Shown: positions 26,967-36,378 of the stretch, piece by piece
Position numbering within the stretch: the first letter of the stretch is position 1
Layout of the letters: every line of letters starts with the position of its first letter
NCBI GenBank assembly: GCA_963696325.1
Contig: CAVOJV010000062.1
Coordinates: forward strand, 20,350 to 84,349
DNA: 64,000 nt
Direction: 5' to 3'
From: CAVOJV01 sp963696325
Lineage (GTDB): Bacteria; Pseudomonadota; Gammaproteobacteria; Competibacterales; Competibacteraceae
Notes under the pieces: generated by a model
Database searches by the model: none
What the model was told of the DNA's origin: nothing
The model's input: only the letters and a program-made list of their open reading frames with translations
Made by a program: the position numbers and the translations under genes

Positions 26967-28130
26967 TTATTTGGGCTGCTCTATTTCCCGGTAAATTTCA
27001 TCGGAGGCAGCTAACACGTCGGCATAAAGGTATACTCCAACGTTTTCCGCCGTCTTAAGATTAATCGCAAGGCTAGGTGCCTCCTCAAATAACTGATTGA
27101 GTTGGCGGGGTTTAGCACCGTTAAAAATCTTAGCTATAGTCGCTGCGTGGAATACCCCGACGGGCCTAAATCCGGCTCGCGAGATACTCATCAGAAAACC
27201 GTTCTTAACTCCCTTGGAACCCGCTTGAGAGAAAGTAGGGATACGCTCCTCGTTGGTGATTTTAACCAGTTGGGGAATAGTTTCTGAATTAACACCACCT
27301 TGTACGGTGACGTATATAGCATCCACTTTTCTTGCTAGCTCCTGAAAACATTTTATAACGGTTTCACCAGCTAATTTTTGATCAGGTATATCGCTTTGGG
27401 TGAAGCATTTAACGACTTCAAAGCCACGCTCTTTCGCCACGTTTTCAATTAAGTCAATCGCAGCATAACTTCTGCCGTGAACTGAATCCTCATATGCCAC
27501 GCCAAGTTTCTTGAAACCAATAATATCGTGAAAAAGTCGAACCTGACGCTCATAACGTGCTGGATCAACACGTGCATTAAGGTGGTCGTAACCGGAATCG
27601 TCTACGCTCTTGGCGATACCCACGCTGACAGCATCGCTAGTAGATATCACTAGCGTCGGAGTGGAATGCTTATCGTTGGCGAGATCAATCCCTGCCCACG
27701 TTCCCATCGCAAGGATGAGATCAATATCTCTTCTTTTGCTTAAACGATTAATAACCTCTGCTTTTAGTTTCTCTCTAATATGATCATCCCAGTTGGCCGA
27801 ATAATACGCGTCGCTAACGAACTCGACATATTCGCTCTTTACGTTTTGTGAGAGCCATTTCCAAAAATCCCGTGTATTGATATCTTTTTGTTCCGGTAGA
27901 ACGGCTCTTTCGATCCATCCTAAATCCATTAATCCATTTATCGTAGCCGCAAGGTAATAGTAGTAATTATCATGGGGCCCACCTTCGTAGAGCGAAAATC
28001 GCCACTTTTTTCCCATATTGGTCCGTGGGGAAGTAGGGAACTTATCCTGATCAAACGTTAATCCATTAGCGCTGATCAGGAAAAAACCCATGAACAGAAC
28101 ACCGAAAAACTTCCATAAGCATTTCATCAT
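26967..28130 (-). CDS. Periplasmic ABC-type binding protein A
   Basis: A 387-residue protein with an N-terminal signal (MMKCLWKFFGVLFMGFFLIS) and the fold of the ABC sugar/amino-acid binding family PF04392 (TrpX-like): TSDAVSVGIAKS, FHDIIGFKKLGVAYEDSVHG, AIDLIENVAKERGFEV and GVFHAATIAKIFNGAKPRQL. About half of the residues match the next gene, so the two are paralogs. No permease or ATPase gene is nearby, which favours a role in sensing for a membrane kinase over transport, although a distant permease is possible. Confidence 0.85.
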   Translation of the reverse strand: MMKCLWKFFGVLFMGFFLISANGLTFDQDKFPTSPRTNMGKKWRFSLYEGGPHDNYYYYLAATINGLMDLGWIERAVLPEQKDINTRDFWKWLSQNVKSEYVEFVSDAYYSANWDDHIREKLKAEVINRLSKRRDIDLILAMGTWAGIDLANDKHSTPTLVISTSDAVSVGIAKSVDDSGYDHLNARVDPARYERQVRLFHDIIGFKKLGVAYEDSVHGRSYAAIDLIENVAKERGFEVVKCFTQSDIPDQKLAGETVIKCFQELARKVDAIYVTVQGGVNSETIPQLVKITNEERIPTFSQAGSKGVKNGFLMSISRAGFRPVGVFHAATIAKIFNGAKPRQLNQLFEEAPSLAINLKTAENVGVYLYADVLAASDEIYREIEQPK

Positions 28131-28200
28131 TTTTCCCTATATGTTGGCATAGTATTCTCTGTAAGCGATGTCTTTTGTCATTTGCTGAGAATTAGCGCGA

Positions 28201-29358
28201 TTACTTGGGAATTGTTATTTCTTTAAAAATTTCGTCTGCGGCACCTAAAATCACTAGAGGAGGATCATAGCCGATGAGTTCAGCGGCTTTTAAGTTAAGG
28301 GCGATTTTCGGTGGCTCTTCATAAATCTGGTCTAATTGATTTGGTTTTGCACCATTGAATATTTTGGCGATCGTCAAAGCATGAAATTCACCGACATATT
28401 TAAATCCGGCGGTCGAAGTACTTACCAAGAAGCCGTAATTGACCATCTCTGAGCCATATTGAGCAAAGGTGGGAATATGATTATTATTTACTATTTTTAC
28501 TAATTCCGGAATACTCTTATTATTAATGCCTCCTTGCTCCGTCGCATATATGGCTCCCACTTTCTTAACCAGCTCATTGAAGCAATATTTTACGGATTCT
28601 GCAGCTATATTTGTATCAGCGATATCACTTTTCGTAAAACAACGTGTGATCTCGAAACCCCGTTCCCTGGCTACTTTCTCGACCACATCGATCGCAGCGT
28701 AGCTTCTGCCGTCGACGGTATCTTCATAAGCTACACCAAGCTTTTTGAATCCGATGATTTCATGAAAAAGCCGCAACTGCCTTTCCCAGCGGTCAGGGTC
28801 GACATGAGCATGCACATGATCAAAACCGGAATCTTGATTACTCTTGATAATACCAGCTGAAACAGGATCGCTTGTTGAGAGCACAAGGGTCGGTACATTA
28901 TGTTTATTGTTAACGAAATCTTTTCCTGCCCAGGTTCCCATAGCGATTAGCAGATTGATGTCCTTTTGTTGACTCAATCGGGTGGTCAATTTATTGACCA
29001 TGTCTTCTCTAATGTGGTCATCCCAAATCGCCGTATAATGAGCGTCTTTGACGAACTCGATATAATCGCTCTTTAGGTTGCTTGCCAGCCAGTTCCATAA
29101 GTCTTTAGTTTGCTCGCCGTTTTGTGGTGGGATGTCCTTGTTTTCAAGCCATCCGAGTTTCATTAAGCTGCGGACAGTGGCAGCTAGTGTTTGTTGGTAA
29201 TTCAGATATTCTCCGCCTTCGTAATAGGAAATGCGCCATTTTTTTCCATTATTGGTGGTAGGGGTGGTGGCAAAAATGCCTTTATCGGCAGCAAGCGCTG
29301 ATAGGCTGGTCATTATGCACAAGGCTAGCAAAGCAAAAAATTTGGTTAATAATTTCAT
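28201..29358 (-). CDS. Periplasmic ABC-type binding protein B
   Basis: A 385-residue paralog of the gene 70 bases downstream. It has a signal peptide (MKLLTKFFALLALCIMTSLS, cleaved near ALA) and the same PF04392 motifs: TSDPVSAGIIKS, FHEIIGFKKLGVAYEDTVDG, AIDVVEKVARERGFEI and GEFHALTIAKIFNGAKPNQL. It is probably the first gene of the operon. Divergence is concentrated around the region after YATEQGG, which should line the ligand cleft, so the two may bind related but different ligands. Confidence 0.85.
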   Translation of the reverse strand: MKLLTKFFALLALCIMTSLSALAADKGIFATTPTTNNGKKWRISYYEGGEYLNYQQTLAATVRSLMKLGWLENKDIPPQNGEQTKDLWNWLASNLKSDYIEFVKDAHYTAIWDDHIREDMVNKLTTRLSQQKDINLLIAMGTWAGKDFVNNKHNVPTLVLSTSDPVSAGIIKSNQDSGFDHVHAHVDPDRWERQLRLFHEIIGFKKLGVAYEDTVDGRSYAAIDVVEKVARERGFEITRCFTKSDIADTNIAAESVKYCFNELVKKVGAIYATEQGGINNKSIPELVKIVNNNHIPTFAQYGSEMVNYGFLVSTSTAGFKYVGEFHALTIAKIFNGAKPNQLDQIYEEPPKIALNLKAAELIGYDPPLVILGAADEIFKEITIPK

Positions 29359-30011
29359 CGCAAATCTCCATTGAAAGTCCTAAACGACAAAATATGAATA
29401 TACATCCGTTCATGAGATAACTCACTGGTCTTGCAACTAATGAACTAGTCCTAAATCCTCTGCCATCCGTACAACGGAGCTTGTATGCACTCGTTCAAAT
29501 GTTGACGCTGCCGGATAGATTCGCGACTGGATAGACGAGGCTGAATCATCGATTCTATAGGCTCCAACCATATCATTATCCTTCCCTAGCAAAGTGCCCT
29601 GAACGAGCTCCCATTTTTAGCACATAAAGTTTTAAGTTCACCTCAAAAGCCGGGAATTATCTGGAAATGGAACTTTCTACCCTTTTTTGTCAATCGCGAT
29701 GTTGTGAACGCATATGTGCACCAGAAGGTTCGAGACGTCCAGGCTGTCATTCGGCGTTGCCGAAGACACAAATTTCGAGTCACACAACACCTGCTACCCC
29801 TGAACCGAAGATGCTCCCTGTGTGGTTGATTAGAAGAAGCGATTAAGTTGAGCCAGTCACTAAAAAAATAATCCTACGTAAGCTCAACAGAATAGCGGTA
29901 TCCGCACCCTCTCGAAGAAAAGCAGTATTTGTGCCAGCCCTGGCCTTTCTGATCACAAGTACCCGCCTGGTGTCAAAAACGACACCATAGGCAACCCTGG
30001 AAATCATTTAC
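29359..30011. other. Intergenic, no gene seen
   Basis: About 650 bases upstream of the binding-protein pair and ending at the IS4-type element. It should contain the promoter of the pair near 29360-29460. Beyond that I find no coding frame or repeat that I can name. Confidence 0.4.
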
Positions 30012-31132
30012 CTAAGTACACCAAGTACAGGACAAACATTTCAGCAGGCCGAGGAAATCAGCCCAGCGGTCGGCCAAGTTGAGGACGATGGACCGGATGC
30101 AGTCGAGGCCATGGCGGAAGATGGATTGGAGGGGGCGCTGGAGAGTTTTTTTATGGGGATCGGTTGCCGTGCGGCGAGGGCTTCGCCGGTTCGATAGGTC
30201 CAGGCGAACGCCAAGGCCAGCAGGGCCAGGAGTTTGTCGAGCCGGTCGGGATGAGTCAGCTGGGTGTCCTCGACGTTGAAGCCGCGGGATTTCAAGGCGC
30301 CGAACAGGGTTTCGATTTTCCCTCTCCGGGCATAGGCCGTGAACGCCGCTTGCTGCGGTGCGCCGGAACTAGCGATTAACCAGAGGTCGCCGTCGGCCAG
30401 CCGCACGGCGGAGAGCGGGACGAAACAGCCTCACACCGGCCGGCGTCCTTCGCGGTGGCGGGACTGGCCCGGTTATAGGGAACCGAACAGGACGTCGGCC
30501 CGCATCGGCACCTTCCAGGCAGTGGGCAGCAAGGGGTTGCGCTTGAGGCGGAGGTGGAAGGGAAGGCTCTGGGCGTGGAGCCAGGCGAACCAGTCCCCGC
30601 CGACGCATTCCCGGGCGGCCAGGAGTGCCTTGAGTCGGGTCCGCCCGACTTGCTTCACAACGCGTTGCAGGAGCGCGGTGCGCTCCTCGGTATCGGCATT
30701 GCCGGCCTTGTCGAGAACCGTCCACAGCACCGGCCAGGCCATACCTTGGTGGGCGACCCCCAGGACCAAGAAATTGATCTCGGTCTTGCCGGATTGCCAG
30801 TGGGTGCGGTCCAGGGTCAAATACCAAGGGTCTTCGCCCACCGGAAACAGAGGGACCAGAAGGCGGGCCAGAACGTCGTAGTCGATCTCGAAGGCGCGAA
30901 AGCAGCGTTGCAAGCGCCTGTAGTGGGAGGCGATCTGCGCCATGCCGCCGAAGCCCGTGGCCAAGTCGGCCAGATTGACGCTGCGAACCTTGAACAGGGT
31001 CAGGAGGAACTGGGCCAGGAAGTTCAAGCGGGCGCCCTGCCAGGGGAGGTGTCCGGCCAAGACCGCTTGCAGTGCTGAAACGGATTCATTCATGGGGAGT
31101 GAGAGAGGTTGCCAAAAAATGTTGGACATCAT
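30012..31132 (-). pseudogene. IS4-family transposase, disrupted
   Basis: A DDE transposase of IS4 type. The first 219 codons include WYLTLDRTHWQSGKTEINFL (first catalytic Asp) and the second catalytic region around KALLAARECVGGDWFAWL. Then two in-frame stops (TAA, TGA) follow within 22 codons, after which the same frame continues with YARRGKIETLFGALKSRGFN (catalytic Glu region) and LDKLLALLALAFAWTYRTGE. A shift in an A-run near 30150 moves the true tail (LDCIRSIVLNLADRWADFLG, then CLSCT) to another frame ending at 30012. Probably inactive. Confidence 0.82.
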
Positions 31133-31168
31133 TATCCATCAATGGCTTGGGTTTTTTGTCCTGTACTT
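30023..31168 (-). mobile_element. IS4-type insertion sequence
   Basis: The transposase pseudogene is bounded by inverted copies of AAGTACAGGACAAA: 30023-30036 on the left and TTTGTCCTGTACTT at 31155-31168 on the right. The left end also has an AAGTACA duplication (CTAAGTACACCAAGTACAGG). I could not identify a target-site duplication. The GC-rich body contrasts with the AT-rich surroundings. Confidence 0.78.
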
Positions 31169-31380
31169 AGATAGTAGACCATCAAATAACAAATCAGTTA
31201 ATTTGCAGCATATAGATTACTATTAGCGAGACTATACAACCAAACGCGCCCTCATTAAGGACTGAACAACCAAACGCCGGTCACCGTTTACTCGCGCGGC
31301 AGCAAAGATAATGGGACTCCGAGACTATCTTAAATTTTAGATTTTCTGTCTAGACAAGCGGGTCCACTTTAAATACTTAC

Positions 31381-32841
31381 CTAACACTGACTAACAAACT
31401 CCTCTTTATAATTATTACACAAACAAACTCTGTTCTTACCGGTTCTCTTCGCCTGATAAAGCATTTCGTCCGCTTTCGTTATTAACTCGTCAGATGAGGA
31501 TGCGTTCGCAGGGTAAGTGGCTATACCGATACTGACAGTTATATGTCCCAATTTGGGAGGGCTTTTTAACGGGAGGGTGAGACAACTTACCGCAATGCGA
31601 ATTCTTTCAGCAATGGCTAATGCATCTGCGGTCTGGGTATATGGTAAGATAACCGCAAATTCTTCTCCACCATAACGTGCTGCAAGGTCGATGTCTCGAA
31701 CATTTTCCCGAATGACCCTTCCTACCTCACGGAGAATCATGTCTCCGGCTGGATGACCTAAATTGTCATTATATTTCTTAAAATTATCGAGATCTATCAT
31801 AAGCAGTGCCAAATCATGGCTTTGGCGGCAGGACCTTTTGACTTCAAGTTCTAGAGAGCGTTTAAAATGAAGGTGATTATATAATCCGGTTAGGGCATCA
31901 TTGAGAGCTGAATTAATTGTGTTTTCACAATGTGACCGAAGTTCATCTAGGTGCTTCTTTTTTCTTAGGAAATGAGTGATTTTTGCGTTAAGTTCCTTGC
32001 CATTAATTGGTTTGACAAGAAAATCATCGCCTTCGGCGTCAATGCCTTTTATTCTGCTATCCAGATCCCGCAAGCTGGTGGAAAAAATGATCGGGATATT
32101 CCGAGTTACATTCATTTCTTTGAGTTGCCGGCAAACCTGAAATCCATCTGTATCAGGCAACATGACATCTAATATAAGGAGATCGATCTTCTCACTTTGA
32201 GCCAGCTTGATCGCACTTTCGCCACGATCAGCAACCAGTAATCGGTAGTTCTGGCCAGTAAGATGCGCTTTAATTAGTTTAACGTCACTCGGGTTATCTT
32301 CCACCAACAAAATTGTATGAAGATTTTGTGAGGCTATCGGTATTTGGGCCGGTGCCTTCTTAGTGGAAAAGCTTTCCTGGGATTTTTTGCGAATTGTAAG
32401 TTGCTCTTTATATTGCTTAAGCCGTAGCATAGAATTGATCCGTGCTAACAGCTCAGCGGTATTGACTGGCTTATTCAAGAATTCTTCCGCGCCAATAGCT
32501 AGACCTTTGTGCTTGCTCTCCGGGCTGTCAAGCGCAGTTATGAGAATAATTGGAATATGCTGGGTAAGCACATCGCTTTTAAGTTTCTCGATGACCTCAT
32601 AACCGTTTAATATCGGCATCATGATATCCAGTAAAATGAGATCTGGCATATGTTTTTTGGTAACGTCAAGAGCCTCTTGACCGTTATAGGCGGTTAGAAT
32701 GTGAAACTTCCTTCTGGATAGCATTGCGGCTAACAGCTTCACGTTTCTGGGTTCATCGTCTACAATTAGGACCCTGGGTTGGTATTCAGTATCATTGTTT
32801 TTGCCCGACTCATGTCCGAGTATATTTGAATTGCCGGTCAT
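31381..32841 (-). CDS. Double-receiver diguanylate cyclase
   Basis: A 486-residue PleD-like protein: REC1 (about 23-140, LILLDIMMPILNGYEV), REC2 (about 176-292, LLILDVMLPDTDGFQV, FLVKPIN) and GGDEF (about 318-480). The active site ARYGGEEFAVIL is intact, with the I-site RDID five residues before it. REC2 plus its linker (KKHLDELRSHCENTINSALN) is closely similar to REC3 plus linker of the cyclase at 22998 and to the tail of the epimerase-receiver. No kinase is adjacent. A membrane sensor is absent, so it should be a cytoplasmic output protein. Confidence 0.9.
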   Translation of the reverse strand: MTGNSNILGHESGKNNDTEYQPRVLIVDDEPRNVKLLAAMLSRRKFHILTAYNGQEALDVTKKHMPDLILLDIMMPILNGYEVIEKLKSDVLTQHIPIILITALDSPESKHKGLAIGAEEFLNKPVNTAELLARINSMLRLKQYKEQLTIRKKSQESFSTKKAPAQIPIASQNLHTILLVEDNPSDVKLIKAHLTGQNYRLLVADRGESAIKLAQSEKIDLLILDVMLPDTDGFQVCRQLKEMNVTRNIPIIFSTSLRDLDSRIKGIDAEGDDFLVKPINGKELNAKITHFLRKKKHLDELRSHCENTINSALNDALTGLYNHLHFKRSLELEVKRSCRQSHDLALLMIDLDNFKKYNDNLGHPAGDMILREVGRVIRENVRDIDLAARYGGEEFAVILPYTQTADALAIAERIRIAVSCLTLPLKSPPKLGHITVSIGIATYPANASSSDELITKADEMLYQAKRTGKNRVCLCNNYKEEFVSQC

Positions 32842-32953
32842 TGGGGGGGGCCGAATTGTGGACTGAAAAAATGAAACATAGTAGGGTGAGAGCGATAAAC
32901 GATGGTCTGCTCAATAATAATTAGAGCGGATGTCTTTAATTTTCCATGGAGAA

Positions 32954-34456
32954 CTATTCAAACATTTCATGTAATATGTCCACAATAGGGGCATCCAGTT
33001 TTCCCTGGCTGGCTTCCAATCGGAGTAGTTGTAAAGCGTTATCTTTAGTCATCGCTTGTCGATATGGGCGATCTGTGGTCAATGCATCATAAATATCCAC
33101 AACGGCCATAATCCGAGAAATTTTGGGAATGGCATCCTCTTTCAAACCATCTGGATACCCACTCCCATCGAGTTTTTCATGATGTTGACGTATTGCAGTA
33201 AGGGCGAGTCCCAGTGTGTCTTCAAGGGGTAGGCAAATTTTGTAGCCAATTTTAGGGTGATTTTTCATTAGCTCGAATTCTTCGGGACTCAAACGGCCGG
33301 GTTTGTTTAATACCTCATTGGGTATTCCAATTTTACCTATATCATGTAAAATCCCCGCAAACCATAACGACTCAATGTCTTTCGGCGGCAGACGCATTCT
33401 ATCTCCAATTGCTACGGCAAGATTAGCAACTCGCTCAACATGTCCCTGGGTGTAAACATCCTTGGCTTCGACTGTGTTGGCCAAGGATAACAACACATTC
33501 TTGATATTGGTCAGTCTTTTATTAAGTTTTCGAAAATTGACGAGATGCTTTACTCTGGCCAGCAACTCTGATTTGTTTAACGGCCTTGTCAGAAAATCAT
33601 CCGCACCAGCTTCAATACCCTTAATTCGTGATTCCATATCGTTCAATGCGGTTATCGCTATGATTGGAATCATGCGGGTTAGATCATTATATTTAATTTG
33701 TCGGCAGACCTCATAGCCATTCATCCCTGGCATCATTATATCTAGTAAAACCAAATCGATATCGGTATCGTACTTGGTGATTGTATGGAGCGCATCTTTA
33801 CCATTTTGAGCTTTTATGATTGAATAATTTTCCGGTAAAAGAAGGGCCTCTAGCATCTTAAGATTGGCGGGTATATCATCTACGATTAATATGTTGGATG
33901 GTGGATCAATCAGCGAGGATTTCTGTGCTTCAAAGCGGTAAATTGTGTTTTTCCCTCTTTTTTTGGCTTCTTGAAGGGCGTCCTTAGCCTTTTTAATAAG
34001 GCCAATACGATTAGTGGCATCTGCGGGACACGAAACCTGACCAATGCTAACGGTTAGGTTGGCGTTAGCTAGCTGCTCTACTGATCGCCGAATGCGTTCT
34101 GTTATTGTCAGGCCTTTAGCCGGATCTGCTCCCGTTATAAGGATAATGAACTGGTCACCTGAATACCTGGCCGCTATATCAACATCGCGGGTATTGTTGC
34201 TTATTAGGTTGGCAACCTCTCTTAACATTAGATCGCCATGGACATGATTGTTATGTTCGTTAAAATGAGAAAACCAGTCGATATCAATTAGGGCTAACAC
34301 AAAAGGTGTGCCATAACGTTGGAATCGTTTCACTTCATGGTCGAGACTTATTTGAAATAAGCTATGGTTATATAAACCTGTGAGGTTATCCGTAAATGGA
34401 ACTGACGGCTTATATTCAAGAAAATCATCCAGGAAAGTATCAGTATTAGTTGACAT
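32954..34456 (-). CDS. GGDEF-REC-HD-GYP c-di-GMP protein
   Basis: About 500 residues with an unusual domain order. An N-terminal GGDEF (about 20-180) has the altered active site ARYSGDQFIILI, so cyclase activity is doubtful, although the RDVD I-site is kept. A receiver follows (about 186-305, LVLLDIMMPGMNGYEV). The C-terminal HD-GYP phosphodiesterase (about 320-500) has HDIGKIGIPNEVL and HHEKLDGSGYPDGL intact. The net role is probably c-di-GMP breakdown, opposing the two nearby cyclases. MSTNTD at 34456 is preferred over the upstream ATG at 34486 because GAAGG precedes it. Confidence 0.88.
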   Translation of the reverse strand: MSTNTDTFLDDFLEYKPSVPFTDNLTGLYNHSLFQISLDHEVKRFQRYGTPFVLALIDIDWFSHFNEHNNHVHGDLMLREVANLISNNTRDVDIAARYSGDQFIILITGADPAKGLTITERIRRSVEQLANANLTVSIGQVSCPADATNRIGLIKKAKDALQEAKKRGKNTIYRFEAQKSSLIDPPSNILIVDDIPANLKMLEALLLPENYSIIKAQNGKDALHTITKYDTDIDLVLLDIMMPGMNGYEVCRQIKYNDLTRMIPIIAITALNDMESRIKGIEAGADDFLTRPLNKSELLARVKHLVNFRKLNKRLTNIKNVLLSLANTVEAKDVYTQGHVERVANLAVAIGDRMRLPPKDIESLWFAGILHDIGKIGIPNEVLNKPGRLSPEEFELMKNHPKIGYKICLPLEDTLGLALTAIRQHHEKLDGSGYPDGLKEDAIPKISRIMAVVDIYDALTTDRPYRQAMTKDNALQLLRLEASQGKLDAPIVDILHEMFE

Positions 34457-34486
34457 CGAATTGCCTTCTATCATGATCGTTAGCAA

Positions 34487-35058
34487 CTAAGTCTCACATG
34501 ATGATAGTTTTATGAGGGGTGGAATATGCGGGTTTCATGCCAGCCTTGCAAATAGCCTGTGAGGTTAAGGTCGGGGTGACAAAAATGCGAGGAGTAACAA
34601 AGATATTGGCATCTTTTTATGGTCCCAGAGCTCGCGCTTAACCAACTATTGATAAAGGAAGCTGAAGAATAATTCCCGTCAGCATGCGTCAAGGGAAGTC
34701 AGTCGATGCCGAGCTTAGGGCAGGATTATGTAGTCCGTAACTGGTTAATGGCGCGAACAAAGTGAGGGGGCTTTGTCTGCGGGTAGGTGCGGAAGAAGAG
34801 CGGAACGGCCGTCCACGCATCGTGTTGCTCCTTGAAAAGTATAAGGTCCTGCGTGCTCGAAAGAAGCTGACCGCGTGCCGGTTATCAATCCCTGACTCGA
34901 TGGGTCGCGTTTGACCATGGACCTTGCCGGCTAAACGACGCTATCGACGTCGCAGTTTCTTGAAGTGGCTTTCCAATGGTTGATGTAGATCAAACCCTGC
35001 CCATGAGCCGCTTGCACTCAGCTATGTTCATACCTGGCTTTCGAAAAATAGAGCATCC
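34487..35058. other. Intergenic debris at island edge
   Basis: About 570 bases between the accessory region and the EVE gene. Short open stretches on both strands (around 34740-34900) look like broken coding sequence, but I cannot assign a family. This is where the composition returns to that of the core genome. Confidence 0.4.
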
Positions 35059-35517
35059 TCATTCTAAGCGCAGGATAAACGTCCACTGTTGCGCGGTGAC
35101 TGGCATGATAGACAGCCGGTTACCACGCCGCACCAGGGCAAGCGCCTGGAGTTCCGGGTGATTTTTGAGTTCGGCTAACGTTACCACGCGCTTGAGCTTG
35201 CGTACGAAGCGGACATCTACCATGTACCAGCGTGGGTTGTCAGGGTTGCTATTGGGATCGTAGTGCTCGCTCTGGGGATCGCAGGCGGTGAAATCGGGAT
35301 ACCCTTCCCGCACCACTTCGATGATGCCAGCGATACCTGGTTGCAGGATATTGGACTGGTAGAAGAACGCCAGATCGCCGCCTCTCATCTGGTCGCGCAG
35401 CATGTTACGGGCCTGGTAGTTGCGAACGCCATCCCAATGCTCGGTTTGGTCCGGCATGGCCACCAGGTGATCGATACCGAAGGTGCTCGGTTCGGACTTC
35501 ATGAGCCAGTAGTTCAT
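35059..35517 (-). CDS. EVE-domain protein
   Basis: A 152-residue single-domain EVE (PUA-like) protein: NYWLMKSEPSTFGIDHL, HWDGVRNYQARNMLRD, GDLAFFYQSN and WYMVDVRFVRKLKR. The fold binds modified bases in DNA or RNA. It ends the leftward run zapB-zapA-ssrS-ygfA-EVE and starts six bases after ygfA stops. The order is common in gammaproteobacteria. Confidence 0.9.
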   Translation of the reverse strand: MNYWLMKSEPSTFGIDHLVAMPDQTEHWDGVRNYQARNMLRDQMRGGDLAFFYQSNILQPGIAGIIEVVREGYPDFTACDPQSEHYDPNSNPDNPRWYMVDVRFVRKLKRVVTLAELKNHPELQALALVRRGNRLSIMPVTAQQWTFILRLE

Positions 35518-35522
35518 GGATT

Positions 35523-36128
35523 TTATTCCAGCAAGCCGTTGCTGCCGGGATAAAGGGCCTGCTCGGTGGCGATGCCGTCTAGGCTTACATCCCAGGGCCG
35601 GCGGTTGAGATGCTCGACCTTTTGCAGTTCATAGGCCAGACCCAGCAGCAGGGGTCCGAAATGATGGCCAGGATGACGTTCGAAGGCGAAGGCGCGGTCA
35701 TAAAAGCCGCCGCCCATCCCCAGCCGATTACCGCTGGTGTCGAAGGCTACCAGGGGAGTCAGCACCAGGTCCAAATGCTCGGGAGCAAGCAATGCCTCGC
35801 CAGAGACCTGCGGCTCGGGAATGCCAAAACGATTGGGTTTTAGCGCTATGCCAGGCTGATAGCGGGCAAACCACATGGAGTTTCTGGGATTGCTGGTCAG
35901 CACGGGCAGATACACGTGCTTTCCCAGCGCCAGGGCGCGTTCCAGCAGGGGCGCGGGGTCTATCTCGCCATCAAAGGCCAGATAACCGGCGATATGCCGG
36001 GCGGCGGCAAAAATCCTCAATGAAGCGACACGCTCGGCCAGTTGTCGCGCGGCATGCTGACGGGTGCTGAGTGGCGTTGCGCGGCGCAGGGCGCGGAAGG
36101 TCTCGCGGAGGGGGGTGGGGGACGGCAT
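35523..36128 (-). CDS. ygfA: 5-formyltetrahydrofolate cyclo-ligase
   Basis: YgfA (Fau) converts 5-formyl-THF to 5,10-methenyl-THF with ATP. The family motif is RLGMGGGFYDRAF near the C-terminus, with GYLAFDGEIDPAPLL and LDLVLTPLVAFDTSGN. ATG at 36128 is the family start. The longer frame to 36179 would run into the 6S RNA. As in E. coli, the gene follows ssrS and is probably co-transcribed with it. Confidence 0.92.
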   Translation of the reverse strand: MPSPTPLRETFRALRRATPLSTRQHAARQLAERVASLRIFAAARHIAGYLAFDGEIDPAPLLERALALGKHVYLPVLTSNPRNSMWFARYQPGIALKPNRFGIPEPQVSGEALLAPEHLDLVLTPLVAFDTSGNRLGMGGGFYDRAFAFERHPGHHFGPLLLGLAYELQKVEHLNRRPWDVSLDGIATEQALYPGSNGLLE

Positions 36129-36173
36129 GGCAACGAACGTCAACTTGACCGCGCAATCGAGCGTAGTATAAAA

Positions 36174-36368
36174 GGACACCCTCCGCCTGTGCCGTTAGAG
36201 GCCTTCGCCCTTGAACCGCAGGTTCAAGTGGGGTGCAGGATGATGCAATCAGGCTTTCCGCGGCAGGGCGGACATGCACACCTGCATCAACTCCTGGTAC
36301 CCCGGGTATAATCAACTAGGATCAAGGGGTATACCCAGCCTATTACACGAACACCGCAGAGGATGTCC
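36174..36368 (-). ncRNA. ssrS: 6S RNA
   Basis: Between zapA and ygfA on the minus strand, the classical ssrS position. The ends form a closing stem, with GGACAUCCUCUGC at the 5' end pairing with GCGGAGGGUGUCC at the 3' end. The 5' part has CUCUGCGGUGUUCGUG, like E. coli CUCUGAGAUGUUCG, and the 3' half contains the conserved hairpin CUUGAACCUGCGGUUCAAG. About 195 nucleotides. 6S RNA mimics an open promoter and sequesters the sigma-70 holoenzyme in stationary phase. A TATAGT box (complement of 36378-36383) ends nine bases before the 5' end. Confidence 0.9.
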
Positions 36369-36378
36369 ATATTTCACA

